NCBI GenBank assembly: GCA_016721465.1
Contig: JADKIA010000030.1
Span: 1 to 64,000, forward strand
Length of the DNA stretch: 64,000 nt
Source of the DNA: Ideonella sp.
GTDB taxonomy: Bacteria; Pseudomonadota; Gammaproteobacteria; Burkholderiales; Burkholderiaceae_C
Direction: 5' to 3'
Shown piece after piece: positions 45,406 to 54,518 of the stretch. The position numbers and the translations under genes are program-made. The first letter of the stretch is position 1; every line of letters begins with the position of its first letter. The notes beneath the pieces are model-generated. The model worked only from the letters and a program-made list of their open reading frames with translations, was not told the DNA's origin and ran no database searches.

Positions 45406-46497
45406 ATGAAATTCGTCGACGAAGCCACCATCGACATCGCGGCCGGCAACGGCGGGGCCGGCTGCGTGAGTTTTCGGCGCGAGAAATTCATTCCGTTCGG
45501 CGGCCCAAACGGGGGCGACGGTGGTCGTGGCGGCAGCGTCTATGCCGTCGGTGATCGCAACCTGAGCACCTTGATCGACTACCGCTATGCCCGGCGCCAC
45601 GAAGCGCGCAACGGCGAGGCGGGGCGTGGTTCGGACCAGTTCGGCGCGGCCTCCGAAGACATCGTGTTGCGCATGCCGGTGGGCACGATCGTCAAGGATC
45701 TGGACACCGAACAGGTCATCGCCGAACTCTTGGTGCCCGACGAGAAGGTTCTGTTGGCCAAAGGCGGCGATGGCGGCTTCGGCAACATGCACTTCAAGAG
45801 CAGCACCAACCGCGCGCCTCGGCAGAAGACCCCCGGTTGGCCGGGTGAGCAGAAGAAGCTCAAGCTCGAGCTGCGCGTGTTGGCCGACGTGGGTCTGCTG
45901 GGCATGCCCAATGCGGGCAAGTCGACCCTGATCGCGTCCATCTCGAATGCACGCCCGAAGATCGCCGACTACCCCTTCACCACCCTGCACCCCAATCTGG
46001 GCGTGGTGCGTGCCGGGCCCGAGCGCAGCTTCGTCGTGGCCGACATACCGGGCCTGATCGAAGGGGCGTCCGATGGCGCCGGGCTGGGCCACCGGTTTCT
46101 CCGGCACCTTCAACGCACGCGCTTGCTGCTGCACGTGGTCGACTTCGCGCCGTTCGACGAAGCGGTGGACCCGGTGGCCCAGGCCAAGGCCATCGTGAAG
46201 GAGCTGCGCAAGTACGACGAGTCGCTGTACCAGAAGCCGCGCTGGCTGGTGTTGAACAAGCTGGACATGGTGCCGGAGGACGAGCGCGAGGCACGCGTCA
46301 AGGATTTCGTCAAACGTCTGCGCTGGAAGGGCCCCGTGTTCCAGATCTCGGCCCTCGCACGCCAGGGGCTGGACCCGATGGTGCAGTCGATCTACGAGTA
46401 TGTGCAGGCGCAGAAGGTGGCTCTGCCGCCCGAAGTGGACCCGCGCTTCGATGCACCGGTGGCCAAGCACGCGTCGGAGGGACTCGACGATGCCTGA
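45406..46497 (+). CDS. obgE: Obg-family GTPase ObgE/CgtA
   Basis: 363-aa GTPase involved in late 50S assembly and stress control. N-terminal glycine-rich OBG domain (IDIAAGNGGAGCVSFRREKF), G1 GMPNAGKSTL, G3 DIPGLIEGA, G4 NKLDM. Start ATG 45406 (MKFVDEATI is the canonical family start) rather than ATG 45397, with AGGA eight bases upstream. The stop overlaps proB. Confidence 0.97.
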   Translation: MKFVDEATIDIAAGNGGAGCVSFRREKFIPFGGPNGGDGGRGGSVYAVGDRNLSTLIDYRYARRHEARNGEAGRGSDQFGAASEDIVLRMPVGTIVKDLDTEQVIAELLVPDEKVLLAKGGDGGFGNMHFKSSTNRAPRQKTPGWPGEQKKLKLELRVLADVGLLGMPNAGKSTLIASISNARPKIADYPFTTLHPNLGVVRAGPERSFVVADIPGLIEGASDGAGLGHRFLRHLQRTRLLLHVVDFAPFDEAVDPVAQAKAIVKELRKYDESLYQKPRWLVLNKLDMVPEDEREARVKDFVKRLRWKGPVFQISALARQGLDPMVQSIYEYVQAQKVALPPEVDPRFDAPVAKHASEGLDDA

Positions 46498-47608
46498 CGT
46501 GTTGAAGGGTGCCCGCCGCATCGTGGTGAAGGTGGGCTCGAGCCTGGTCACCAACGAAGGCAAGGGCATCGACGCGCAGGCCGTGGGCAATTGGTGTCGT
46601 CAGTTGGCCACGCTGGCCGGCCAGGGACGCGAGGTGGTGATGGTGTCCAGTGGCGCCATTGCCGAAGGCATGAAGCGCCTGGGCTGGACCACGCGCCCGA
46701 CCGAACTGCACGAATTGCAGGCGGCCGCGGCCGTCGGCCAGATGGGCCTGGCGCAGATGTACGAGACGCAGTTGTCGCAACATGGCCTGGGCAGTGCTCA
46801 AGTGTTGTTGACGCATGCCGACCTGGCCGATCGCGAGCGCTACCTCAATGCGCGCTCGACCCTGCTCACGCTGTTGTCGCTGAAGGTGATCCCGGTGATC
46901 AACGAGAACGACACTGTGGTCAACGACGAGATAAAGGTGGGCGACAACGATACCCTGGGTGCGCTGGTGGCGAATCTCGTCGAGGCCGATGCCCTGGTGA
47001 TCCTGACCGACCAGCGGGGCCTGTATTCGGCCGACCCGCGCAAGGATTCGCAGGCTCGCTTCATCGACGAGGCCCAGGCCGGCGATCCGGCGCTGGAGCG
47101 CATGGCCGGGGGGGCAGGGTCGTCGATCGGCCGAGGGGGCATGCTCACCAAGGTGTTGGCCGCCAAGCGTGCGGCTGGCAGCGGTGCCAGCACCATCATC
47201 GCCTGGGGCCGTGAGCCCGATGTCCTGCTGCGGCTGGCCGCGGGCGAGGCCATCGGCACGGCCTTGCTGGCCGGCACGCCCAAATTGGCGGCTCGCAAGC
47301 AATGGATGGCCGATCACCTGCAATTGCGTGGCGTGGTGGTGGTGGACGATGGCGCCGTGCTGAAGCTGCGCGACGAGGGCAAGAGCCTGCTGCCCATTGG
47401 TGTCATCGAAGTGTCGGGCGACTTCCGGCGCGGCGACGTCATCGCAGTGCGGTCACCGGCCGGTGTCGAGATCGCGCGCGGCCTGGCGAACTACGCGGCC
47501 ACCGAAGCACGGCTCATCGCGCGCAAGCCCTCTTCCCAGATCGCCGGGCTGCTGGGTTTCGTGAACGAAGCAGAGTTGATTCACCGGGACAACCTGGTGC
47601 TCGTTTGA
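46490..47608 (+). CDS. proB: Glutamate 5-kinase
   Basis: 372 aa, first step of proline synthesis (glutamate to gamma-glutamyl phosphate). Amino-acid kinase domain with IVVKVGSSLV, MVSSGAIAEGMKRLG, INENDTV and GTGGM-like GRGGMLTKV; C-terminal PUA domain (about 280-370). ATG 46490 overlaps the obgE stop and has GGAGGG upstream. Ends convergently with the TPR gene; ACCGGC (47608) / GCCGGT (47624) can form a weak hairpin between them. Confidence 0.97.
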   Translation: MPDVLKGARRIVVKVGSSLVTNEGKGIDAQAVGNWCRQLATLAGQGREVVMVSSGAIAEGMKRLGWTTRPTELHELQAAAAVGQMGLAQMYETQLSQHGLGSAQVLLTHADLADRERYLNARSTLLTLLSLKVIPVINENDTVVNDEIKVGDNDTLGALVANLVEADALVILTDQRGLYSADPRKDSQARFIDEAQAGDPALERMAGGAGSSIGRGGMLTKVLAAKRAAGSGASTIIAWGREPDVLLRLAAGEAIGTALLAGTPKLAARKQWMADHLQLRGVVVVDDGAVLKLRDEGKSLLPIGVIEVSGDFRRGDVIAVRSPAGVEIARGLANYAATEARLIARKPSSQIAGLLGFVNEAELIHRDNLVLV

Positions 47609-47639
47609 CCGGCAGCCGCTTGCGCCGGTGGCCGAGGCC

Positions 47640-48413
47640 TCAGTCCTCCAATTCGGCCTTGGCCATTTCGATGTCCAGCCGCTCCATTGCGTCAGCTGCG
47701 GCGGATTCGGCCGCCTGGGCGTAGAGCTTCTCGGCCTCCTTCATGCGCTTGTCGCCCTCGAGCATCACCAGGCCGTTGGCGTACTCGATCATCGCGATCG
47801 CGCTGCCCGGGTTGAGCTTCAGTGCTTGCTGGAACAACTTCAGCCCGGTGGCGCTGTCTGCGCCTTGCGTGCGGCCCAGCAGCTTGCCCACCTTGTCGAT
47901 CACCTCGGCGTGAAAGGTGCCCAGTGCGATGTGGGCGTCGGCGTGCTTGGGCTGCAGTTGGATCGCGGCTTCCAGCGCGTTCTTGACCTTGCCGCCCAGG
48001 CCCTGGGCGAGGGCCTTGGCCACGCTGATGCCCTGGCTGTAGCGACCCAGTGAATAGGCCATCCAGTAGTGCGCATTGGGGTTCTTCGGGTCTTCGGCCA
48101 TCTGCGCTTCGGCGCGTGCAACCACCTCCTGGAACATCGCGAGCTTGGTCTTCTCGCTCTTTTCCAGGTAGTTGGCGTAGATCGACTGGGCCTTGTTGGC
48201 CACGGTGATGCCAGCACCACCGGCTTTCAACCCAGCTTCGCAGGCCTTCTGGAATTCACCGGCGTGGAACAGGGCCCAGGCCGCCAGCACTTTGTCATCC
48301 TTGGGCAGGGGCTCGGCATCGCCGGTGTGAAGCCTGGCCCATTTCTTCTTCAGCGTCGCCGCTTCCAGGGTGTAGTCGTCGGCGTCGTACGGAAATGCGG
48401 TCCACCTGGCCAT
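47640..48413 (-). CDS. Tetratricopeptide-repeat protein of unknown function
   Basis: 257-aa helical protein. TPR-like units include KNPNAHYWMAYSLGRYSQG, ALEAAIQLQPKHADAHIALG and QQALKLNPGSAIAMIEYANG. No signal peptide. ATG 48413 has GAGGAGA eight bases upstream. It lies 29 bases after the TetR gene on the same strand. A scaffold role is inferred from repeats only. Confidence 0.8.
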   Translation of the reverse strand: MARWTAFPYDADDYTLEAATLKKKWARLHTGDAEPLPKDDKVLAAWALFHAGEFQKACEAGLKAGGAGITVANKAQSIYANYLEKSEKTKLAMFQEVVARAEAQMAEDPKNPNAHYWMAYSLGRYSQGISVAKALAQGLGGKVKNALEAAIQLQPKHADAHIALGTFHAEVIDKVGKLLGRTQGADSATGLKLFQQALKLNPGSAIAMIEYANGLVMLEGDKRMKEAEKLYAQAAESAAADAMERLDIEMAKAELED

Positions 48414-48442
48414 GGTTCGGTCTCCTCGTTGTTGTTGGGGCT

Positions 48443-49108
48443 TCACTCGACGCGTCGGTAGGCGCCGGTGATCTGGAACAGGTGCTCGCGCGAGGCCGGC
48501 TCCAGATAGGGCATCAGCAGGCTGAGCACGTGGTAGGCGCCGCGCGACAAGGCAGCAGCGGCACTCTCGGGTTCGAGTGCCTTGCGCGGATCGCGCACGT
48601 ACTCGTAGCTCAGCCAATAGGTCAGCACCACCACCATGGCACTGGCCACCGGCTCGGCTTCGCGACGGTCGATGCGCACGGTGTTGGATCGGGTGAGCCC
48701 GTCGAGCACCGCCTGCACGGCGCGGGACTTGTTCTTCAGCACGAACTGGAAGTGCGTCTCGAGGCGACGGTTCTTGCTGAGCAGATCGTTCAGGTCGCGG
48801 TACAGGAAGCGGTACTGCCAGATCAACTCGAACAGCATGTGGAAGAACAGCCAGGCATCCTCCACGTTGCTGACGTTGTCCGCCGCCTGCAGCAGATCGT
48901 TGAGCGAGCGCTCATAGCGGTCGAAAAGCGAGTTGATCAGCTCGTCCTTGGCCGGGTAGTGGTAGTACAGGTTGCCCGGGCTGATGTTCAACTCGGCCGA
49001 GATCAGCGTGGTGCTGACGTTGGGCTCGCCAAAGCGGTTGAACAGATCGAGTGTGACCTCGAGGATGCGTTCGGCGGTGCGCCGTGGTTTCTTGGGAGGG
49101 GTTTGCAT
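48443..49108 (-). CDS. TetR-family transcriptional regulator
   Basis: 221 aa. The N-terminal helix-turn-helix is RILEVTLDLFNRFGEPNVST followed by ELNISPGNLYYHYPAKDELI; the C-terminal domain is long and helical (FLYRDLNDLLSKNRRL). Divergent from the ABC exporter genes at 49269, which are the likely target. The inducer is unknown. Confidence 0.88.
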   Translation of the reverse strand: MQTPPKKPRRTAERILEVTLDLFNRFGEPNVSTTLISAELNISPGNLYYHYPAKDELINSLFDRYERSLNDLLQAADNVSNVEDAWLFFHMLFELIWQYRFLYRDLNDLLSKNRRLETHFQFVLKNKSRAVQAVLDGLTRSNTVRIDRREAEPVASAMVVVLTYWLSYEYVRDPRKALEPESAAAALSRGAYHVLSLLMPYLEPASREHLFQITGAYRRVE

Positions 49109-49199
49109 GGGCGTGGTGTGGGCCTGCAGGCGAATCTAGCACCTCGGCGACCTTCGGTGACCAAGCGCTCTCCCTACAATCGCGCGATGCATCTGCCCC

Positions 49200-49265
49200 C
49201 ACGCTCACCTCGTTCGCTGCCCCCCGAGGGGGCGCGTCAGTGCCTTCGGGCGGCCGAGCGACACT
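49200..49265 (+). repeat. Short palindromic repeat, copy 4 (before the ABC exporter)
   Basis: CCCCCCGAGGGGG at 49220-49232 followed by CGGGCGGCCGAGCG, ending three bases before ATG 49269. Related in style to copies 1-3 but with the core in the other orientation. It fills most of the gap between the TetR gene and the exporter. Confidence 0.55.
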
Positions 49266-49268
49266 GAC

Positions 49269-50192
49269 ATGCCCGCCGTCCGATTTCAACAGGTCACCAA
49301 GACCTACACCGGTGCCCGAGGCACCTTCAATGCGCTCGACGAGGTCAGCTTCGACATCGAACAGGGCGAGTTCTTCGGCCTGCTGGGCCCCAATGGGGCC
49401 GGCAAGACCACGTTGATCAGCATCCTGGCCGGCCTGAACCGCGCCACGTCCGGCCAGGTCACCGTGATGGGTCACGACGTTCGCGCCGATTACGTGGCAG
49501 CTCGAAAGGCCTTGGGCATCGTGCCGCAAGAGCTGGTGTTCGACCCCTTCTTTACCGTGCGTGAGGCATTGCGCATCCAGAGTGGCTACTTCGGCGTGCG
49601 CCACAACGATGCCTGGATCGAGGAACTGCTGTCCGAGCTGGGCCTGACCGACAAGGCCGATGCCAACATGCGCCAGCTGTCCGGTGGCATGAAGCGACGG
49701 GTGCTGGTGGCGCAGGCGCTGGTGCACCGCCCGCCGGTGATCGTGCTGGACGAGCCGACCGCGGGTGTGGACGTCGAATTGCGCCAGACCCTGTGGGCCT
49801 TCATCGCGCGCCTGCACCGCGAAGGGCACACGGTGCTGCTGACCACGCACTACCTGGAAGAGGCCGAGGCGCTGTGCCACCGCATTGGCATGCTCAAGCA
49901 GGGCAAGTTGGTGGCGCTGGACCGTACTGCCAACCTGCTGGCGGGCACCACCAGCACCATGCTTCGCTTCAAGACCGATCAGGCACTGCCAGTGCCCTTG
50001 GCTGCGCAGGCGCGGGTGACCGGGCGCATCGTGCAGCTGAAGGCCCGTGATGCGCAAGCCGTGGAGCAGCTGCTGGCGGCGCTGCGCACTGGCCGCGTCA
50101 CCATCGAAGACCTGGAAATCGGCCGTGCGGACCTGGAAGACGTCTTTCTCGAAATCATGCAGGGCGGCAGCTCCGCCAAGGCGAATCCATGA
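49269..50192 (+). CDS. ABC transporter ATP-binding protein (YadG type)
   Basis: 307-aa ATPase with Walker A GPNGAGKTT, signature QLSGGMKRRVLVAQALV, Walker B VIVLDEPTAGVD, H-loop TTHYLEEAEAL, and a C-terminal extension found in ABC-2 exporters. It overlaps the permease gene (ATGA). Likely an export system; substrate unknown. Conserved upstream of bolA and the his operon in Burkholderiales. Confidence 0.93.
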   Translation: MPAVRFQQVTKTYTGARGTFNALDEVSFDIEQGEFFGLLGPNGAGKTTLISILAGLNRATSGQVTVMGHDVRADYVAARKALGIVPQELVFDPFFTVREALRIQSGYFGVRHNDAWIEELLSELGLTDKADANMRQLSGGMKRRVLVAQALVHRPPVIVLDEPTAGVDVELRQTLWAFIARLHREGHTVLLTTHYLEEAEALCHRIGMLKQGKLVALDRTANLLAGTTSTMLRFKTDQALPVPLAAQARVTGRIVQLKARDAQAVEQLLAALRTGRVTIEDLEIGRADLEDVFLEIMQGGSSAKANP

Positions 50193-50953
50193 TGCTGCTG
50201 TCGGGCGCCAAGACGCTGTTCTACAAAGAAGTGCTGCGCTTCTGGAAGGTGAGCTTCCAGACCGTCGCCGCCCCGGTGCTGACTGCGGTGATGTACCTGC
50301 TCATCTTCGGCCACGTGCTGCAGGACCGCGTGCAGGTGTTCCCGGGCGTGGGCTACACCAGTTTCCTGATCCCGGGCCTGGTGATGATGAGCGTGCTGCA
50401 GAACAGCTTCGCCAACAGCTCGTCCAGCCTCATCCAGAGCAAGATCACCGGCAATCTCGTCTTTCTGCTGGTGTCGCCGTTGTCGCACTGGGCCTGGTTC
50501 GTGGCCTACGTGGGCGCCAGCGTGGTGCGCGGTTTGTGCGTGGGGCTGGGCGTGTTCATCGTCACCGTGTGGTTCGCGCCGCCTTCGTTCGTGCAGCCGC
50601 TGTGGATCGTCGTGTTCGCCGCGCTTGGTGCCGGCATGCTGGGCTCGCTGGGCCTGATCGCGGGCCTGTGGGCCGAGAAATTCGACCAGATGGCGGCATT
50701 CCAGAATTTCATCATCATGCCCATGACGTTTCTGAGCGGCGTCTTCTACTCCGTGAAGTCCTTGCCCGGCATCTGGCAGCAGGTCAGCCACCTGAACCCG
50801 TTCTTCTACATGATCGACGGCTTTCGCCATGGCTTCTTTGGGGTCAGCGATGTGTCGCCCTGGATCAGCCTCGTTGTGGTGGGCTGCAGCTTTCTGGGGG
50901 TCTCGGCGATCGCGCTGCGGCTGCTGGCCATTGGCTACAAGCTGCGTCAGTGA
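50189..50953 (+). CDS. ABC-2 type permease (YadH type)
   Basis: 254-aa membrane protein with six hydrophobic segments: PVLTAVMYLLIFGHVL, SFLIPGLVMMSVLQNSFAN and LNPFFYMIDGFRHGFFG are typical of the ABC-2 family. It forms an exporter with the preceding ATPase. Confidence 0.93.
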   Translation: MMLLSGAKTLFYKEVLRFWKVSFQTVAAPVLTAVMYLLIFGHVLQDRVQVFPGVGYTSFLIPGLVMMSVLQNSFANSSSSLIQSKITGNLVFLLVSPLSHWAWFVAYVGASVVRGLCVGLGVFIVTVWFAPPSFVQPLWIVVFAALGAGMLGSLGLIAGLWAEKFDQMAAFQNFIIMPMTFLSGVFYSVKSLPGIWQQVSHLNPFFYMIDGFRHGFFGVSDVSPWISLVVVGCSFLGVSAIALRLLAIGYKLRQ

Positions 50954-50959
50954 AGCAGT

Positions 50960-50977
50960 CGGTGAGATAATTCACCG
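50960..50977 (+). promoter_or_regulatory. Promoter -10 inside a perfect palindrome before bolA
   Basis: CGGTGA-GATAAT-TCACCG: 6-bp inverted arms around a GATAAT -10. It lies five bases before bolA ATG 50982, so the transcript would be nearly leaderless and an operator would cover the -10. Confidence 0.4.
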
Positions 50978-50981
50978 CATC

Positions 50982-51260
50982 ATGGCCGACCCCACCACCG
51001 AAGACGTGCGCCGCTACATCGCAGCGGGCCTGCCCTGCCTGCACCTGGACGTGGAAGGCGACGGCCGACATTTCTTTGCCACCATCGTGTCGGCCGAGTT
51101 CGAAGGCAAGTCCCGCGTGCTGCGTCACCAGCGCGTCTTTGCCGCGCTGGGTGATCGCATGCGCGAGCAGATTCACGCGCTGTCCATGAAGACGCTCACG
51201 CCGGCCGAATGGGCGGCATCCCCGGCCGCCAAACCCGCGCCGCTGAACACCCACCACTGA
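50982..51260 (+). CDS. BolA/IbaG-family protein
   Basis: 92-aa small protein, FVxxH-type fold: CLHLDVEGDGRHFFATIVSA, then EGKSRVLRHQRVFAALGDRM and IHALSMKTLTPAEW. This is the IbaG/YrbA branch that partners monothiol glutaredoxin in iron-sulfur trafficking. In related genomes it is followed by murA; here hisG follows instead. Confidence 0.92.
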   Translation: MADPTTEDVRRYIAAGLPCLHLDVEGDGRHFFATIVSAEFEGKSRVLRHQRVFAALGDRMREQIHALSMKTLTPAEWAASPAAKPAPLNTHH

Positions 51261-51391
51261 TTTCGCCGCAGAGGCTGCGGCGGGCTGTGGGGTGGCGTCC
51301 GGTGGACGCAACGCGTTGACCCCTTCCGCCGTTGCCTCCGCGTCTCGCAAACCAGATCAATCCCATTGGCGTCGACATCCAGAGGACTGCA
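51261..51391 (+). other. bolA-hisG gap where murA is normally found
   Basis: 131 bases without a recognised gene. A CCGCAGAGGCTGCGG hairpin lies at its start (51267-51281). In related burkholderial genomes murA (about 1.3 kb) occupies this position. Confidence 0.5.
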
Positions 51392-52036
51392 TTGAACCCG
51401 GTCATCACCATCGCCTTGTCCAAGGGCCGCATCTTTGACGAAACCCTGCCCTTGCTGGCCGCAGCGGGCATTGAGGTGACTGAAGATCCGGACAAGAGCC
51501 GCAAGCTGATCCTGCCCACCAGCCGCGGCGACACCCGCGTGGTGTTGGTGCGCGCCACCGACGTGCCCACCTACGTGGAGCACGGTGGAGCCGACCTGGG
51601 CGTGGTCGGGCTGGACACGCTCATCGAGCACGGCGGGGCGGGTCTGTATCAGCCTTTGGACCTGAAGATCGCCCGCTGCCGCATGAGCGTGGCCGTGCGC
51701 GCCGATTTCGACTATGCCGCCGCAGTGAAGCAGGGCTCGCGCATCCGGGTGGCGACCAAGTACACCGAGATTGCGCGTCAGCACTTCGCCGACAAGGGCG
51801 TGCACGTCGACCTGATCAAGCTCTACGGCTCGATGGAACTCGCACCACTCACCGGCTTGGCCGACGCCATCGTTGATCTGGTCTCCACCGGCTCCACCCT
51901 CAAGGCCAACCAGTTGGTGGAGGTCGAGCACATCATGGACATCAGCTCTCGACTGGTGGTCAACCAGGCCGCATTGAAACTCAAGCGCGGGCCCGTGCGC
52001 CGCCTGATCGACGCCTTTGCCAAGGCCGTCACCTGA
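51392..52036 (+). CDS. hisG: ATP phosphoribosyltransferase, short form
   Basis: 214 aa, first step of histidine synthesis. ITIALSKGRIFDETLPLL at the N-terminus and the PRPP-type loop ADAIVDLVSTGSTLKAN near the end. TTG 51392 is the start: AGAGGA lies five bases upstream, and it gives the family N-terminus. The length is that of the short form, which needs the regulatory partner HisZ; hisZ is not in this window. First gene of hisGDCBHAF. Confidence 0.95.
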   Translation: MNPVITIALSKGRIFDETLPLLAAAGIEVTEDPDKSRKLILPTSRGDTRVVLVRATDVPTYVEHGGADLGVVGLDTLIEHGGAGLYQPLDLKIARCRMSVAVRADFDYAAAVKQGSRIRVATKYTEIARQHFADKGVHVDLIKLYGSMELAPLTGLADAIVDLVSTGSTLKANQLVEVEHIMDISSRLVVNQAALKLKRGPVRRLIDAFAKAVT

Positions 52037-52050
52037 CCCTCGCCAACACC

Positions 52051-53370
52051 ATGTCACCCGTCGCCATTCGCCTGCTCGACACTGCATCGCTCGACTTCGA
52101 AGACCAGTTCCAGCGGGTGCTGCACTGGTCGGCGGAGACGGACCACGCCATCGAGCAGCGCGTGGCGGAGATCCTGGCCGATGTCCGGACCCGGGGCGAT
52201 ACGGCGGTGCTGGAGTACACCGCGCGATTCGACCACCTGACGGCGGCGTCGGTGGCGGCCTTGGAGCTCACGCGCGATGAACTGAAGGGGGCCTTCGACG
52301 CCATCACCGCCGCACAGCGCGATGCGCTGCAGGCGGCCGCGATCCGCGTGCGCAGCTACCACGAGCGGCAGTTGCAGGCCTGTGGCCTGAGCTGGCATTA
52401 CCGTGACGACGACGGCACGCTGCTGGGCCAGAAGGTGACGCCGCTGGACCGCGTGGGCATTTACGTGCCGGGCGGCAAGGCGACCTATCCCTCGTCGGTG
52501 CTGATGAACGCGCTGCCGGCGCACGTGGCCGGCGTGGGCGAAATCATCATGGTGGTGCCCACGCCGCGCGGCGAAAAGAATGCCATGGTGCTTGCGGCGG
52601 CCTATGTGGCGGGCGTCACCCGCGCCTTCACGATCGGCGGCGCGCAGGCGGTGGGCGCACTGGCGTACGGCACGGCCAGCGTGCCCCGCGTGGACAAGGT
52701 CACCGGCCCGGGCAACGCCTACGTGGCCAGCGCCAAGCGGCGCGTCTTCGGCCAGGTGGGCATCGACATGATTGCCGGCCCGAGCGAGATCCTGGTGCTG
52801 GCCGATGGCAGCACGCCGCCGGACTGGGTGGCGATGGACCTGTTCAGCCAGGCCGAGCACGATGAACTCGCGCAAAGCATCCTGCTGTGCCCGAATGCGG
52901 ACTACCTCGCGGAGGTGAAGGCGTCGATCGATCGGCTGCTGCCCGAGATGCCGCGCCGCGAGGTGATCCGCGCCTCGCTCGAAGGCCGCGGCGCGCTGAT
53001 CCAGACCCGATCGATGGACGAAGCCTGTGCCATCAGCAACCGCATCGCGCCCGAGCACCTGGAGGTCAGTTCGATCGATCCCCATCGGTGGGAGCCTCTG
53101 CTGCGTCACGCCGGCGCCATCTTCCTGGGTGCCTTCACCAGCGAAAGCCTGGGCGACTATTGCGCCGGCCCCAATCACGTGCTGCCGACCTCGGGCACGG
53201 CGCGCTTTTCATCGCCGCTGGGCGTCTACGACTTCCAGAAGCGCAGCAGCCTGATCGAGGTGAGCGAGGCCGGCGCGCAGGCACTCGGCCCCATCGCCGC
53301 CGAGTTGGCCTATGGCGAAGGCCTGCAGGCCCATGCGCGCGCGGCAGAACTGCGAATGAAGAAAGCCTGA
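52051..53370 (+). CDS. hisD: Histidinol dehydrogenase
   Basis: 439-aa zinc enzyme doing the last two oxidations of histidine synthesis. It shows GIYVPGGKATYPSSVLMNAL, TGPGNAYVASAKRRVFG, DMIAGPSEILVLAD and AEHDELAQSILLC. Located 14 bases after hisG. Confidence 0.97.
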   Translation: MSPVAIRLLDTASLDFEDQFQRVLHWSAETDHAIEQRVAEILADVRTRGDTAVLEYTARFDHLTAASVAALELTRDELKGAFDAITAAQRDALQAAAIRVRSYHERQLQACGLSWHYRDDDGTLLGQKVTPLDRVGIYVPGGKATYPSSVLMNALPAHVAGVGEIIMVVPTPRGEKNAMVLAAAYVAGVTRAFTIGGAQAVGALAYGTASVPRVDKVTGPGNAYVASAKRRVFGQVGIDMIAGPSEILVLADGSTPPDWVAMDLFSQAEHDELAQSILLCPNADYLAEVKASIDRLLPEMPRREVIRASLEGRGALIQTRSMDEACAISNRIAPEHLEVSSIDPHRWEPLLRHAGAIFLGAFTSESLGDYCAGPNHVLPTSGTARFSSPLGVYDFQKRSSLIEVSEAGAQALGPIAAELAYGEGLQAHARAAELRMKKA

Positions 53371-53415
53371 ACGTCTGATGTTGTCGACGTATCCCAAACC
53401 ACTGCAGGCCCTGAA

Positions 53416-54501
53416 ATGACCCACCTCCCCGACACCATGAGCCGCGTGATCCGCCGGGACATCCAGGACATGCACGCCTACGCGGTGCAGTCCAGTGCCG
53501 GCATGGTCAAGCTCGACACGATGGAGAATCCCTACCGTCTGCCCGATGCCCTGCGCCAGGCTCTGGGCGAGCGCCTCGGCCAGGTGGCCATCAACCGCTA
53601 CCCGGCCGAGCGTGGTGACGACCTGAAGGCCGCGCTGGCCACGCATGCGGGCATGCCGGACGACTGCGCCATCATGCTGGGCAATGGCTCGGACGAGCTG
53701 ATCAGCCTGCTCAGCCTGGCCTGTGATGTGCCTGGTGCCGTGGCCATGGCCCCGGTGCCGGGTTTCGTCATGTACGGTATGTCGGCGGCGCTGCAGGGGC
53801 TGCGCTTCGTCGGTGTGCCATTGACGGCCGAGTTCGAGCTGGACGAGGCCGCGATGCTGGCGGCCATCGAAGGCCACAAGCCCTCGCTGCTGTACCTGGC
53901 CTACCCCAACAACCCGACGGCCAACCTTTGGGATGACGGCGTGATCGATCGCTGCATCGAGGCCGTGGGCCGCGTCAAGGGCCTGGTGGTGATGGACGAG
54001 GCCTACCAGCCCTTTGCGGCGCGCGATTCGCTGGCGCGCATGAAGCGCCATCCGCACGTGCTGCTGATGCGCACCATGAGCAAGTTCGGGCTGGCCGGTG
54101 TGCGCATCGGCTATCTCATGGGCCGTCGCGAGCTGGTCACCGAGATCGACAAGCTGCGTCCGCCCTTCAACATCAGCGTGCTCAACGCCGAGGCGGGCCT
54201 GTTCGCGTTGGAGCATGCCGATGAATATGGCCGCCAGGCAGCGGTCATCCGCAGCGAGCGCGAGCGGGTGTTTGCCGAGTTGGCGGCACTGCCCGGCGTG
54301 CACCCCTTCCCGAGCCAGGCCAACATGATCCTCACCCGGGTGCCCGACGCGGCCGGCGCGTTCTCGGGCATGCGCCAGCGGGGCGTGCTGGTCAAGAACG
54401 TATCGGCACTGCACCCTTTGCTGAGCAATTGCCTGCGCCTGACCATCGGCACACCAGACGAGAATGCGCAGATGATCGCGGCACTGGTCGCGAGCCTTTG
54501 A
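53416..54501 (+). CDS. hisC: Histidinol-phosphate aminotransferase
   Basis: 361-aa PLP enzyme. MENPYRLPDALR, LGNGSDELISLL, YPNNPTANLWDD, and the PLP-lysine motif MSKFGLAGVRIGYLMG. Start ATG 53416; ATG 53437 is an alternative. It follows hisD after 45 bases. Confidence 0.96.
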   Translation: MTHLPDTMSRVIRRDIQDMHAYAVQSSAGMVKLDTMENPYRLPDALRQALGERLGQVAINRYPAERGDDLKAALATHAGMPDDCAIMLGNGSDELISLLSLACDVPGAVAMAPVPGFVMYGMSAALQGLRFVGVPLTAEFELDEAAMLAAIEGHKPSLLYLAYPNNPTANLWDDGVIDRCIEAVGRVKGLVVMDEAYQPFAARDSLARMKRHPHVLLMRTMSKFGLAGVRIGYLMGRRELVTEIDKLRPPFNISVLNAEAGLFALEHADEYGRQAAVIRSERERVFAELAALPGVHPFPSQANMILTRVPDAAGAFSGMRQRGVLVKNVSALHPLLSNCLRLTIGTPDENAQMIAALVASL

Positions 54502-54518
54502 CCCCAAGGACTTCCACC

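Noticed and set aside
16940..49265. CRISPR array or insertion sequences formed by the repeats
   Set aside because: Copies are single, far apart, lack spacers, target duplications or any transposase.
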